From positions 62,001-126,000 of the forward strand of contig CAXXNS010000002.1 of NCBI GenBank assembly GCA_963666895.2: a stretch of DNA of 64,000 nucleotides, given 5' to 3'. This DNA comes from G963666895 sp963666895. GTDB lineage: Bacteria > Desulfobacterota > Desulfovibrionia > Desulfovibrionales > Desulfovibrionaceae. The notes beneath the pieces are model-generated. The model searched no databases and had not been told where the DNA came from. It worked only from the letters and a program-made list of their open reading frames with translations. Position 1 is the stretch's first letter. Every line of letters starts with the position of its first letter. Made by a program: the position numbers and the translations under genes. Positions 8,709 to 17,875 of the stretch are shown in pieces.

Positions 8709-9587
8709 TTATTGGGCGGAGAGCTGCTGCTTCAGCTGTTTCAGGTAGCGGATGATGTCGTAGTCGGCATCGTTGGTGTAGGCGTAGCCGCCGTTGGCCA
8801 GGGCCTTGAGGGCTGCGGGATCGTCGTTGAGCTGGAGCAGGGCGCCGGCAAAGGCGGCCTTCAGGCTCTCGGGCAGGTCCTTGCGAGCGGCCATGGGCGC
8901 GCCGGGGATGATGTCCGAGGTCCACAGAATCTTGAAGTCGTCCGAGGAAGCCGCGCCCTTCTCGATCATGCGGTTCAAGTCGATGTTGTTGGTGGCGGCC
9001 ACGTCCACGTCGCCGTTCTTCACGGCCAGGATGGAGGCGCCGTGGGAGCCGGAGAAGCGCACCTCGGAGAAGTACTCCTCGGGCTTGACCTTCATGTCGC
9101 GCACAAAGAGAACGTTGGGCACCAGGCAGCCGGAGGTGGAGTTGGGATCGGTGAAGGCGAAGGTGTGGCCTTTGGCCTCCTCAATGGAGTTGATGGGGGA
9201 ATCCTTCTGCACGATGATGATGCCCTTGTAGCCCGGGTTGCCCTCTTCATCGAGCTCGCAGACCATGGGCTGGGCATTGGCCTTCTCAGCCGCCTCGACG
9301 TAGCTCTTGGGGCCGAAGTAGGCGAAATCGATGTGCTTGTTCTGCATGGCCGTGATGATTCCGGCGTAGTCGGAGGCGGTGAAGATCTCCACCTTGACGC
9401 CCAGGATTTTCTCCATCTGTTGCGCGATGGGCTTGGCGCGCTCGGCGCTGTCGGCCGCGCCCTCGGTGGGGATGAAGCCCAGTTTCACGGTGTCGGGCCA
9501 GGTGTCGGGACCGGCGGCCAGGGCCAGGGAACCGGCGAAGCCCAGGGCCGCGACGGCGAGCACGAGCATTTTCAGCATTTGACGCAT
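8709..9587 (-). CDS. phnD: Phosphonate-binding periplasmic protein PhnD
   Basis: 292 residues with a cleavable signal peptide (about residues 1-25, ending SLALAA). The PhnD/SsuA-like fold shows DTVKLGFIPTEGA at the start of the mature chain, FAYFGPKSYVEA near residue 95, the phosphonate-loop segment TDPNSTSG near residue 150, and VDVAATNN. It is the substrate receptor for PhnCE. It is preceded by a 73-base spacer after phnC that contains a GC-rich stem-loop (9627-9651). Confidence 0.95.
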   Translation of the reverse strand: MRQMLKMLVLAVAALGFAGSLALAAGPDTWPDTVKLGFIPTEGAADSAERAKPIAQQMEKILGVKVEIFTASDYAGIITAMQNKHIDFAYFGPKSYVEAAEKANAQPMVCELDEEGNPGYKGIIIVQKDSPINSIEEAKGHTFAFTDPNSTSGCLVPNVLFVRDMKVKPEEYFSEVRFSGSHGASILAVKNGDVDVAATNNIDLNRMIEKGAASSDDFKILWTSDIIPGAPMAARKDLPESLKAAFAGALLQLNDDPAALKALANGGYAYTNDADYDIIRYLKQLKQQLSAQ

Positions 9588-9626
9588 TGCAGTCTCCTTC
9601 TCGATGTTGCACGCGGATGTATGGTC

Positions 9627-9651
9627 GCCGCCGACCCCCGCGGCCGGCGGC
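9627..9651 (-). other. Intercistronic stem-loop between phnC and phnD
   Basis: Seven-base arms GCCGCCG (9627-9633) and CGGCGGC (9645-9651) flank an 11-base loop. There is no T-run, so it is not a terminator. A stem-loop here could stabilise the phnDE part of the message or tune relative expression of the abundant binding protein. That role is inference. Confidence 0.4.
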
Positions 9652-9660
9652 TCGCATTGG

Positions 9661-10482
<822 letters not shown>

Positions 10483-10589
10483 GGTCCCTCGTATGTTTCG
10501 CTTTCCTCACTCTTCCGGAACCCTAATCCTCGTATGTTACGGAGCCATGACGGCCATGTTACACAGGGTTTCAGAACGCATCTTCAGGC

Positions 10590-10610
10590 ATACAAATGTT
10601 CCGTTTGTAT
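10590..10610. promoter_or_regulatory. Inverted repeat upstream of phnC, possible operator
   Basis: ATACAAA (10590-10596) and TTTGTAT (10604-10610) form a perfect 7-base inverted repeat with a 7-base spacer. It lies in the 297-base gap between phnC and the divergent hexapeptide transferase gene. The half-site shares ACAAA with the tandem repeats upstream of phnG. I see no convincing Pho box in this gap. Confidence 0.4.
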
Positions 10611-10779
10611 ATTTTCATGACTTTTTATTGCAATATGTGAGAACGGAGGATCGTGGCACCATGAAACAGTATCGTTTTCTCGTCTGTTAACGTACCGCAT
10701 TTTCATTATTCTGTTTTCAGACGTATTGTGAAATGAAGGCAATGCACCGCATGGAAAGACCAAGAGGCCGTCAAAGCAA

Positions 10780-11409
10780 ATGAAGAACGAACAACTGATG
10801 GACGCCCCCCGGGTGCATGACACCGCGCGACTGGAACAAACCCGGCTCGGACGATGGACCGAAGTGTGCGCCCGCAGCATCCTCACCGAATGCGAGGTGG
10901 GCGACTACTCCTATGTCATGAACGACTGCGAGCTGACCCATACCCGGCTGGGCCGGTTCGTGTCCGTGGCCGCCCACGTCCGGCTGGGTCCGGCCAACCA
11001 CCCGACCTGGCGGGCTGCGCAGCACCACTTCACCTACCGCAGCCACTGGTACGGCCTGGGCGAGGACGATCAGGAGTTTTTCCAGTGGCGGCGGGGGTTC
11101 CCGGTGGAGGTGGGCCACGACGCCTGGTTGGGCCACGGCGTGGCCGTGCTGCCCGGGGTGCGCGTGGGCGTGGGCGCGGTGGTGGGCGCCTGCGCCGTGG
11201 TCACGCGGGACGTGCCGGACTACGCCATCGCGGTGGGCTGCCCGGCCCGCATCATCCGTCACCGCTTTCCCGGGTTCATTCGGACCGCTCTCAAGCGCAT
11301 CGCCTGGTGGGATTGGTCGCACGAGACTTTGGCCGAACGGCTGCACGATTTTCGCGATCTGGACGTCGAGGCATTCACGGCCAAGTACGACGCCGGTCCG
11401 GAAATTTAA
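10780..11409 (+). CDS. Phosphonate-locus hexapeptide-repeat acetyltransferase
   Basis: 209 residues with the left-handed beta-helix signature of DapH/LacA-type transferases: irregular hexapeptides from about residue 15, then VEVGHDAWLGHGVAVLPGVRVGVGAVVGACAVVTRDVPDYAIAVGCPARII. It matches the transferase family that recurs beside C-P lyase genes. Such proteins may acetylate aminophosphonates, as PhnO does, but that is inference from context. It is divergent from phnC and ends about 260 bases before the sensor kinase region. Confidence 0.85.
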   Translation: MKNEQLMDAPRVHDTARLEQTRLGRWTEVCARSILTECEVGDYSYVMNDCELTHTRLGRFVSVAAHVRLGPANHPTWRAAQHHFTYRSHWYGLGEDDQEFFQWRRGFPVEVGHDAWLGHGVAVLPGVRVGVGAVVGACAVVTRDVPDYAIAVGCPARIIRHRFPGFIRTALKRIAWWDWSHETLAERLHDFRDLDVEAFTAKYDAGPEI

Positions 11410-11592
11410 GTCCTATCAAGGTCCTTCGGTGGGGAGCATTCCTCTTTTGCTTTGCTGTATGTGGTCAGCGAATGATTATAGGTTTGAGTAGCCGATTAAA
11501 ACTGCCACTCGCATTGCCTTATCCTTCAAGATTGCATAACATTCATAGTGCTATTGTTCTTGCCGCGCGTTTTAGGTCGGGGAGAGGGGATT

Positions 11593-11676
11593 ATGCGTTT
11601 TAAATTCAATATATTCTGGCCGCTGACTCTTGCGGCGCGGCCCCTTGTATCGCCCGGCGGGGGAGGTCTTTCATGA
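11593..11676 (+). CDS. Possible 27-residue leader or broken N-terminus ahead of the PAS kinase
   Basis: An ATG with a good ribosome site (GGAGAGGGGATT) opens a 27-codon frame, MRFKFNIFWPLTLAARP and onward. It ends in a TGA that overlaps the ATG of the next frame (ATGA at 11673). The peptide begins like the first half of an N-terminal membrane anchor. It may be a coupled leader peptide or the relic of a lost sensor N-terminus. Support is limited to the start signal and the stop-start overlap. Confidence 0.3.
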   Translation: MRFKFNIFWPLTLAARPLVSPGGGGLS

Positions 11677-11737
11677 GCGGAAAGCCTGAAAAGCCGGACA
11701 ATGCCCAGGAGTTTTCACGCCGGAAGAGCTGTCCGCA

Positions 11738-13654
11738 TTGGCCAGGTTCGCCATGGACAATGCCCCGGACAGCGTCATCTGGATAAATCACGAAGGCCGC
11801 ATCGTCTACGTCAACGACGCCGCCTGCGCCTCCCTGGGTTATGCCAGGGAAGAGTTGTTGCGGATGACGATCTTTGACATTGATCCGGATTTCCCCACGG
11901 ACAAGTATGACGAACACATGGCGTACATGCGGAAGCATGGAAGACTGCAATTCGAGTCGCGCCACCGCGCCAAGGACGGCCGTGTCTTTCCCGTGGAAGT
12001 GAGCACCAATTACAACGAATACAAGGGAAAATTTCTCGGCATTGCCTTTGATCGCGATATTACGGAACGCAAACAGGCGGAAGCCGCGCTCAAGGCCAGC
12101 GAAGAGAAATACAAGGCCATTTTCAACAACGCGCCCATCGGCGTTTTCCGGACCACCGTCGATGGGCGGGTGGTGGACGTCAATCCGGCCCTGGCCCGCA
12201 TGTACGGCGCCGCCAACCCGGAGGAGATGCTGGCCTTGACCAAGAACCGGGCGGAAGCCTTGTACGCGAATCCCTCCCAACGAAAGGAGTTCATCGATGC
12301 CTTGTTGAAGTCCCCGGATGGTCTGAGCAAGGAGATAGAGTTCCAACGCGGGGACGGAACAACCTTTCCCGCCATCCTCAACGCCTCGATCCAACTGGAC
12401 GATGATGGCGAATCCGTGTTCCTGAACGGGACCGTGGAGGACATCACCGAACGGAAGCGGGCCGAGAAGGCCCTGCGCTTGTCCGAGGAAAAGTTTTCAA
12501 CCTTGTTTCGCCACTCCCCGGACAGCATTTCCCTGTCGGACCTGAAAACCGGGGCCATCGTGGACGCCAACGAAGCCTTTCTCCGGCGGGCGGGCCGTTC
12601 ACGCGAAGAGGTGATCGGCAAGACCACGGAGGAATTGTGCCTGTTCGTGAACAACGACGACCGGGAAAGATTTTGGGCCCAGCTCACGCGCGACGGCCGG
12701 GTGGAGAGTTTCGAGGCGGATTTCACCAATGAGCAGGGAGAGTCCGGGACCTTTTCAATTTCCGGGACCAAGGTGGAGCTTGAGGGCAAGCCCTACCTCC
12801 TGACCATCGGCCGGGACGTCACGGCCATCAAGCGGATGCAGGAGATGATGGTCCAAACCGAGAAGATGCTTTCGGTGGGAGGCATCGCCGCAGGCGTGGC
12901 CCACGAGATCAACAATCCCCTAGGCATCGTGCTGCAGGCCGCGCAGAACCTGGAGCTGCGTTCCCGTCCCGATTTCCACAAGAACAAGGCCGTGGCCGAC
13001 GAATTGGGCCTGGACATGGAACTCATGGCCAAATACATGCGGGCCCGCAAGCTGGACGTGTTCATCGAGGACATCCGCTACGCGGCCCAACGGGCTTCAA
13101 TCATCATCAGGCACCTGCTGAATTTCAGCCGCCGCAGCGAATCGCGCCGGTCCGTCTGCGGCATCAAGACCATCATCAACGGCGCCATCGCCCTGGCCAA
13201 CAGCGATTTCGACCTGAGAAAAAGCTATGATTTCAAGAAAATAGACCTCAAAGTGTCCGTCGATAAGAACCTGCCGGAGATTCATTGCACGGAAACCGAG
13301 ATCGAGCAGGTCATCCTGAACCTGTTGCGCAACGCAGCCCAGGCCATGGCCGGAGCCGATCCCCCCATAAAGGAGCCGCGCATCGACATCCGGGTGACCA
13401 GCCGGGACGACTGGGTACGGCTGGAAGTGGAGGACAACGGCCCCGGCATGTCCAAGGAGCTGCAGCAACGGGTGTTCGAGCCCTTTTTCACCACCAAGGG
13501 GCCCGGCGTGGGCACGGGGCTCGGCCTGTCGGTGTCCTATTTCATCATCACAACGGGCCATAGCGGCAAATTCACCGTGGCTTCCACGCCCGGCAGCGGC
13601 ACGTTGTTCACCATCGAACTTCCAACGGAATCCATGAGAGAGGCGCTCCAATGA
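11738..13654 (+). CDS. PAS-domain sensor histidine kinase, probable 5' frameshift
   Basis: The intact frame encodes about 638 residues: three PAS domains (roughly 5-110, 120-235 and 245-365, each closed by a D-I/V-T motif), then HisKA with GVAHEINNPLG near residue 387 as the phospho-acceptor. The HATPase part has an N-box (EQVILNLLRNAAQAM), VEDNGPGM, FEPFFTTKG and GTGLGLS. This frame has no ATG start before 11753. A strong start (GGGAGG, ATG at 11673) lies in another frame and reads MSGKPEKPDNAQE up to a TTTT run at 11712-11715. One extra T there would join it to TPEELSALARFAMDN. It overlaps the receiver gene by 4 bases. It is probably cytosolic. Confidence 0.9.
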   Translation: MARFAMDNAPDSVIWINHEGRIVYVNDAACASLGYAREELLRMTIFDIDPDFPTDKYDEHMAYMRKHGRLQFESRHRAKDGRVFPVEVSTNYNEYKGKFLGIAFDRDITERKQAEAALKASEEKYKAIFNNAPIGVFRTTVDGRVVDVNPALARMYGAANPEEMLALTKNRAEALYANPSQRKEFIDALLKSPDGLSKEIEFQRGDGTTFPAILNASIQLDDDGESVFLNGTVEDITERKRAEKALRLSEEKFSTLFRHSPDSISLSDLKTGAIVDANEAFLRRAGRSREEVIGKTTEELCLFVNNDDRERFWAQLTRDGRVESFEADFTNEQGESGTFSISGTKVELEGKPYLLTIGRDVTAIKRMQEMMVQTEKMLSVGGIAAGVAHEINNPLGIVLQAAQNLELRSRPDFHKNKAVADELGLDMELMAKYMRARKLDVFIEDIRYAAQRASIIIRHLLNFSRRSESRRSVCGIKTIINGAIALANSDFDLRKSYDFKKIDLKVSVDKNLPEIHCTETEIEQVILNLLRNAAQAMAGADPPIKEPRIDIRVTSRDDWVRLEVEDNGPGMSKELQQRVFEPFFTTKGPGVGTGLGLSVSYFIITTGHSGKFTVASTPGSGTLFTIELPTESMREALQ

Positions 13655-14040
13655 ATGAATCCTCCGTACGGTTGTTCGTCGTTGAGGACGAGCCCTGCAT
13701 CAGCAACAGTTTCTTGAGTTTTTTCGAGGATTATTCAGAGCTGCGGGCCGAGGCCTATCCCACCGGGGAAGAGGCGCTTGAGGCCATGGAACAGAAGCGG
13801 CCCCATGTCTGCATCGTTGACATGCGTCTGCCCGGCATGCGGGGAGAAGAGTTCGTCAACCGCGCCCACGCCATCTGTCCACAGTGCCGTTTTCTGCTCC
13901 ACACGGGTTCCATCGACCTGGCCCTGACCGCCGAATTGCGCCGGGTCGGCCTGGTGGAGGACGACGTGTTCTACAAGCCTGCGGACATGAGAACGGTGCT
14001 GGCGCGCATCCGGCAGGTGCTCGAAATCAGCGGGGAGTGA
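13651..14040 (+). CDS. Single-domain response regulator (receiver)
   Basis: 129 residues, receiver domain only. The phospho-acceptor is Asp57 in CIVDMRLPG, the acidic pocket is VVEDEP, the conserved Thr-type switch is replaced by HTGS, and the Lys is in YKPAD. It has no output domain, so it either acts by protein contact or shuttles phosphate. It overlaps the kinase by 4 bases and the next gene starts one base after its stop, so all three are one operon. Confidence 0.92.
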   Translation: MNESSVRLFVVEDEPCISNSFLSFFEDYSELRAEAYPTGEEALEAMEQKRPHVCIVDMRLPGMRGEEFVNRAHAICPQCRFLLHTGSIDLALTAELRRVGLVEDDVFYKPADMRTVLARIRQVLEISGE

Positions 14041-14041
14041 C

Positions 14042-15139
14042 ATGGCCATCCTGATCATCGACGACGAGGTCTCCCTGTGCCGCTCCCTGGAGGCTTACCT
14101 GGAGGACATGGACCACGAGATCCTCGTGGCGGACAACGGCCAGACCGGCCTCGACCTGTTGGAGGGCAACGTCGACAAGGTGGAGGCCGTGCTCGTGGAC
14201 CTGAACATGCCCGTGATGAACGGGTACGAATTCATCGAGCAGGCCAAGAAGGTCGCCCCGGACACGCCCGTGGTGGTCCTTTCCGGGGTCGGCGTGGTGG
14301 ATGACGCGGTCAAGGCCTTGCGGCTGGGCGCCTGGGACTTCATTCCCAAGCCCATCCACACCATGAAGGTGGTGGAGCACATCCTGGGCAAGGTGCTCGA
14401 GCGGTCCCGGCTCATCCGCGAGAACCGCCGCTACCAGGACCATCTCGAGGAGCTGGTGCGGCAGCGGACCGAGCAGGTGGTGCAGGCCCGGCGCCAGATC
14501 ATGCAGCGGTTGAGCCGGGCCGCGGAATACAAGGACAACGAGACCGGGCACCACGTTATCCGCGTCGGGGAGATCAGCGCGTTGCTGGCCCGGGCCTTGG
14601 GGTTGGACAAGAAACAGTGTGAACTGCTGCGCGAATGCGCGCCCCTGCACGACGTGGGCAAGATCGGCATTCCCGATTCCATTCTGCTCAAGCCGGGCCG
14701 GCTGAATGAGGAGGAGCGGGTGATCATGCGCCGCCACTGTATGTACGGGTACGAGATTCTGGGCCCGCTCATCGGCGGGGACGTTTCGCTCAGGGCGAAT
14801 CCCGATCCGTTCAAGCACATTGACGAGGATGACAACGAATTCCTTCACCTGGCCCGGATGCTGGCCCTGTACCACCATGAGCGGTGGGACGGGAAAGGGT
14901 ATCCCATGGGCCTCAAGGGCGAGGACATCCCCCTGGAGGCCAGGATCGTGGCCATCGTGGACGTGTTCGACGCGTTGCGCAGCGAACGGCCCTACAAAAA
15001 GGCCATGAGCCTGGACAAGAGCTGCGCCATACTGACCGAGGGCTCGGGCACGCAGTTCGACCCCGAGGTGGTCAGGATGTTCATGCAAAACAAGGACGCC
15101 ATCGCAACGATCTACGACAATTGGACGGACGAGGAGTAA
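14042..15139 (+). CDS. Response regulator with HD-GYP phosphodiesterase domain (RpfG type)
   Basis: 365 residues. The receiver domain occupies about 1-120, with Asp53 in LVDLNMPVMNG. A coiled linker follows (HLEELVRQRTEQVVQARRQI), then an HD-GYP domain with HDVGKIGIPD near residue 202 and the signature HHERWDGKGYPMGLKG near residue 279. Proteins of this build hydrolyse cyclic di-GMP under control of a kinase, here most likely the PAS kinase two genes upstream. All the visible metal-binding HD and GYP residues are present, so it is probably active. Confidence 0.93.
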   Translation: MAILIIDDEVSLCRSLEAYLEDMDHEILVADNGQTGLDLLEGNVDKVEAVLVDLNMPVMNGYEFIEQAKKVAPDTPVVVLSGVGVVDDAVKALRLGAWDFIPKPIHTMKVVEHILGKVLERSRLIRENRRYQDHLEELVRQRTEQVVQARRQIMQRLSRAAEYKDNETGHHVIRVGEISALLARALGLDKKQCELLRECAPLHDVGKIGIPDSILLKPGRLNEEERVIMRRHCMYGYEILGPLIGGDVSLRANPDPFKHIDEDDNEFLHLARMLALYHHERWDGKGYPMGLKGEDIPLEARIVAIVDVFDALRSERPYKKAMSLDKSCAILTEGSGTQFDPEVVRMFMQNKDAIATIYDNWTDEE

Positions 15140-15261
15140 TCCCGGCCCGTCGGGCCGTTAGAATCTGTCCGGCCGTCCAAAATGTAACAAAACATTCACG
15201 ACCGGCCTTGAGCTGCCGTCGTATCATGGGATCGCCACACTACCATTGGGAGGCGTTGCCC

Positions 15262-15422
15262 ATGACCAGGCACAAGGTATTGTTCGTCGGTTCCAGGAAC
15301 GGGTCCCGGTCCTTCATGGCCGAGGCCTTTCTGAACCATCTGGCCGGGGACCGGTTCGAGGCCGAGACGCCATCCGGCAAAAGGTGGAGGCGTTCATCGC
15401 CGAGTCCGTGGCCACGGCCTGA
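15262..15422 (+). pseudogene. Collapsed low-molecular-weight tyrosine phosphatase / ArsC-like gene
   Basis: From the ATG at 15262 the frame reads MTRHKVLFVGSRNGSRSFM and continues AEAFLNHLAGDRFEAET. This matches the N-terminus of LMW-PTP/arsenate reductase proteins (VLFLC-x-G-N-S-x-RS-x-MAEA-F). The catalytic P-loop cysteine is gone (GSRNGSRS). The frame then breaks, and in the next frame the text IRQKVEAFIAESVATA ends at a TGA (15420-15422), as the C-terminus of such proteins does. About 100 middle residues are missing. It lies just before the ssrA terminator. Confidence 0.7.
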
Positions 15423-15428
15423 GCGCAC

Positions 15429-15451
15429 AAAAAACCCCGGTTTCCCGGGGT
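15429..15451 (-). terminator. Rho-independent terminator of ssrA
   Basis: On the minus strand CCCCGG, a 4-base loop and CCGGGG are followed by six T residues. It sits about 35 bases beyond the CCA end of the tmRNA gene, in the right orientation. Confidence 0.85.
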
Positions 15452-15486
15452 GTTTCATACAGTACTCATCCTCGCTGGGTTGGAAT

Positions 15487-15881
15487 TGGTGGAGGCGGGG
15501 GGAATCGAACCCCCGTCCGAAAATGTTCAGTCGCGTGCGTCTACAGGCATAGGACAGGTTTGAAGTCTCGCTCTAAGGATTGCCCCTGCCCGGGCGGCCA
15601 AAGAGCCAGCTCATGAAGGTTCTCGCGCTTGGACCCATGAGCAAGGTCCGCGCGCCAGCCCGAGGGGTGTCGTCAGCGGATCGGAGGTTAATCGGGCGTT
15701 CCCTCCGTCGCCGCCGGGATCATGTGTCCCGGGACCACGATCGCTTAGTAACTAAGCGGCCATGGCGTAGGCGTAATCGTCATTGGCACTTGTGTGCTAG
15801 GTGGATGATTTACGAGGCCAACCACCATCCTCGACCTGCGGCCCGGACTTCAACCATCTCCGTCGAAACCGGTGCGCCCCC
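15487..15881 (-). ncRNA. ssrA: Transfer-messenger RNA (tmRNA)
   Basis: About 395 nt. The 5' end GGGGGCG pairs with CGCCTCC just before the ACCA 3' end, closing the tRNA-like acceptor stem. The T-arm TTCGATTC is present. The internal tag frame reads GCC AAT GAC GAT TAC and onward to TAG, giving ANDDYAYAMAA, a typical proteolysis tag with the Ala-Ala end. The coding part is near 15746-15790. tmRNA with SmpB rescues stalled ribosomes. Confidence 0.97.
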
Positions 15882-15978
15882 ATGTCAAAGAACTGATCCC
15901 ATCATATAATGCCGCTTCACCCCCTGGCAAGGAGGGGAAAACAACTCGTTCCGCCGATCGTTCGCTAGAGATCAAAAC

Positions 15979-16104
15979 CTAGGCCGTTCAAAAACCGTGA
16001 GGGCAAGGCGCGAGAAACGTTCAAGACCGACGCGTACTTTTCCGTACGCGAGGATTTGAACGTTTCGCAGGAACGAAGCCATCGCGGAATTTTCAACGGC
16101 CTAG
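15979..16104. repeat. 126-bp inverted-repeat element, copy 1
   Basis: Bounded by the perfect inverted repeat CTAGGCCGTT (15979-15988) / AACGGCCTAG (16095-16104). A related element of the same length lies at 30545-30670. The middle contains a second nested stem (CGCGTAC at about 16031 and GTACGCG) inside a longer imperfect one. The right terminus provides the TAG stop codon of the adjacent radical SAM gene. It resembles a small non-autonomous hairpin element rather than a coding region. Confidence 0.8.
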
Positions 16105-17210
16105 AACAGTTTGGTGGTCTTGTAGAAATAGGGCTTCAAGAGCTTGAGCCCGGCCACGTGGACCACGGGCTTGGTCAGCCAGGAGAAAAAGCTGGTGGAG
16201 CCCAGGCAGCGGCGGCAATAGGGCACCGTGGGCCGCATGCGCTTGAACCCGCGCATGATTGTGCCCATGTCGTCCGAGGACAGGATGGCCTCCAGGCTCG
16301 AGCCCTCGAGGTTGGCCACGGCCGTGTTGCCGTCGAAGTCGATGCAGCACAGGACCACGTCCCCGTTCCAGAGCACGGCGAAGTGGTCGCGCATGCCGAA
16401 GCAGTCCCCGGCCCAGGCGTCGCGCACGCGCACGTCCTTGTCGAACGCATGGCCCCAGTCGGCCAGGATGTACGTCTCGAAAAAGGTCTTGGGCAGTACC
16501 TCGACCACGTTCCACTTCCAGGCCTTGAGGCTTTTCAGCCGTTTTACGGCCTGGTCCCTGCTCGCCTGGTCCATGCCCAGCATGTCGTAGAGCTTGGCGA
16601 TCCAGAAGCCGAACGTCTCGCGCAGCTCCCTGGACGAGGACATGACCCGGATGGGGCCGTGGCGCTTTTCCAGGCTCTTGGGCGGGAAGATGGTGTTCAG
16701 GAACCTAAACTTGAAGATGGTGTCCGGGTGCAGGGGGCGGTAGCGGGTGAAAAAACCCAGGATGCCGTCCAGATAGTCCTGGAACTCCAGCTTGCCGGCC
16801 TTGCGCAGGGTGAAGGAGGCCTCATCCGGGGTCTGGAGCGAGGCATCCAACTGGTACAGGTCGTAGTCCAGCAGCCGCTCGCCCACGGGCCCGCCCAGGC
16901 CGCCCGCGTTGGTGGTCAGGCCCACGGGCATGCCGATGTCCCGGGCGTGGTCCATGACGTCCCAGAAATGTTTGTACAGGGTGGGCTCGCCCATGACGTG
17001 GAAGGTGACCTTCTCGGCCAAACCGTGTTCCTTGATCTCGTCCAGGGCGCGTTTGGCCAGGTTCGGGTCCATGTGCCCGTATTTCCGCTGCATGAGCGAC
17101 TTGGGGCAGAACACGCAGTCAAAGTCGCAGATATTGGTCAGTTCGATGTGGATGCGCTTGAAGGGAACGCGCACGTGGCCGAACGGCCGGAGCTTGGTCG
17201 GGCTGGGCAT
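16101..17210 (-). CDS. Radical SAM protein with SPASM/twitch-like C-terminus
   Basis: 369 residues. The 4Fe-4S SAM motif CDFDCVFC (CX3CX2C) is near residue 28, followed by the glycine-rich HVMGEPTLYKHF segment. The C-terminal half has clustered cysteines (GDCFGMRDHF, VVLCCIDFDG, YCRRC), with VLWNGDVVLCC typical of SPASM or twitch auxiliary-cluster domains. The target is unknown. Relatives include peptide-modifying and cofactor maturases, but no small peptide substrate gene is obvious beside it. The stop codon lies inside the 126-bp repeat. Confidence 0.9.
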   Translation of the reverse strand: MPSPTKLRPFGHVRVPFKRIHIELTNICDFDCVFCPKSLMQRKYGHMDPNLAKRALDEIKEHGLAEKVTFHVMGEPTLYKHFWDVMDHARDIGMPVGLTTNAGGLGGPVGERLLDYDLYQLDASLQTPDEASFTLRKAGKLEFQDYLDGILGFFTRYRPLHPDTIFKFRFLNTIFPPKSLEKRHGPIRVMSSSRELRETFGFWIAKLYDMLGMDQASRDQAVKRLKSLKAWKWNVVEVLPKTFFETYILADWGHAFDKDVRVRDAWAGDCFGMRDHFAVLWNGDVVLCCIDFDGNTAVANLEGSSLEAILSSDDMGTIMRGFKRMRPTVPYCRRCLGSTSFFSWLTKPVVHVAGLKLLKPYFYKTTKLF

Positions 17211-17223
17211 GGGGTTCCTAAGG

Positions 17224-17733
17224 TCAGTGGTTCAGGTCCAGAATCCGGCCCAGTTCCATGAAGATGGCTTGGAGTTCCATGAGTTGCTCGCGCAGGGACT
17301 CCACGGCCGGGCGGTCCTCCTTGGAGATGGGCAGGGCCGCGAAGTCGTTGTCCATGTTCACGGCCATATGGTCCACGCGGTCCTTGGCTCCCTGGAGCTG
17401 GAGCATGTGGAAGATGTAGGACTCGCGGTTCAGATCCGGGTCCACGCGCAGGGCGCTCAGGGTCAGGAAGGCGTCGTGGGCCGAGCGGTGCCCGGCGTCG
17501 GCCGCCCAGGACAGGGCCAGGAGGCAGGGCGCGTCGGCCCGTCCGGCTCCCTTGTCCAGGCGGTACATCTGCTCCAGGTCGTGGCTGGTCCGGCCCAGTT
17601 CCGAGGACACTGTGCCCAGGCGGTCCATGAGCGCGTCCACGGCCCCGGAACCGAGCCCTTGGGCCCGGGCGAATACGGCCGGGCAGAGCAGGAACGCGAC
17701 CAGGACGAGGTATGCGGTGCGGCGAAACAACAT
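17224..17733 (-). CDS. Exported helical protein of unknown function
   Basis: 169 residues, starting MLFRRTAYLVLVAFLLCPAV, a clear signal peptide with probable cleavage after FARA. The mature part is helical and polar with no recognised domain. It lies 13 bases upstream of the radical SAM start, so the two are probably cotranscribed. It could be a periplasmic partner but nothing in the sequence fixes a role. Confidence 0.75.
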   Translation of the reverse strand: MLFRRTAYLVLVAFLLCPAVFARAQGLGSGAVDALMDRLGTVSSELGRTSHDLEQMYRLDKGAGRADAPCLLALSWAADAGHRSAHDAFLTLSALRVDPDLNRESYIFHMLQLQGAKDRVDHMAVNMDNDFAALPISKEDRPAVESLREQLMELQAIFMELGRILDLNH

Positions 17734-17875
17734 GGAGGCTTATCTTGCCCATTGCCGGACAAAGGTCAAGACCCAGGGAGTGAAGCCGGCCCCGCGTTCG
17801 ATTGCATCAACATGGAGGATGGGTTAACAAACCGGAAGCTGAAGAAGTGTGAACGCTCACCCAAGGAGGAATATC

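Noticed and set aside
10661..10690. Nine-codon frame MKQYRFLVC with GGAGG upstream in the phnC divergent gap, as a leader peptide.
   Set aside because: The spacing from GGAGG to ATG is long, no attenuator follows, and the next gene starts 90 bases later with its own site.
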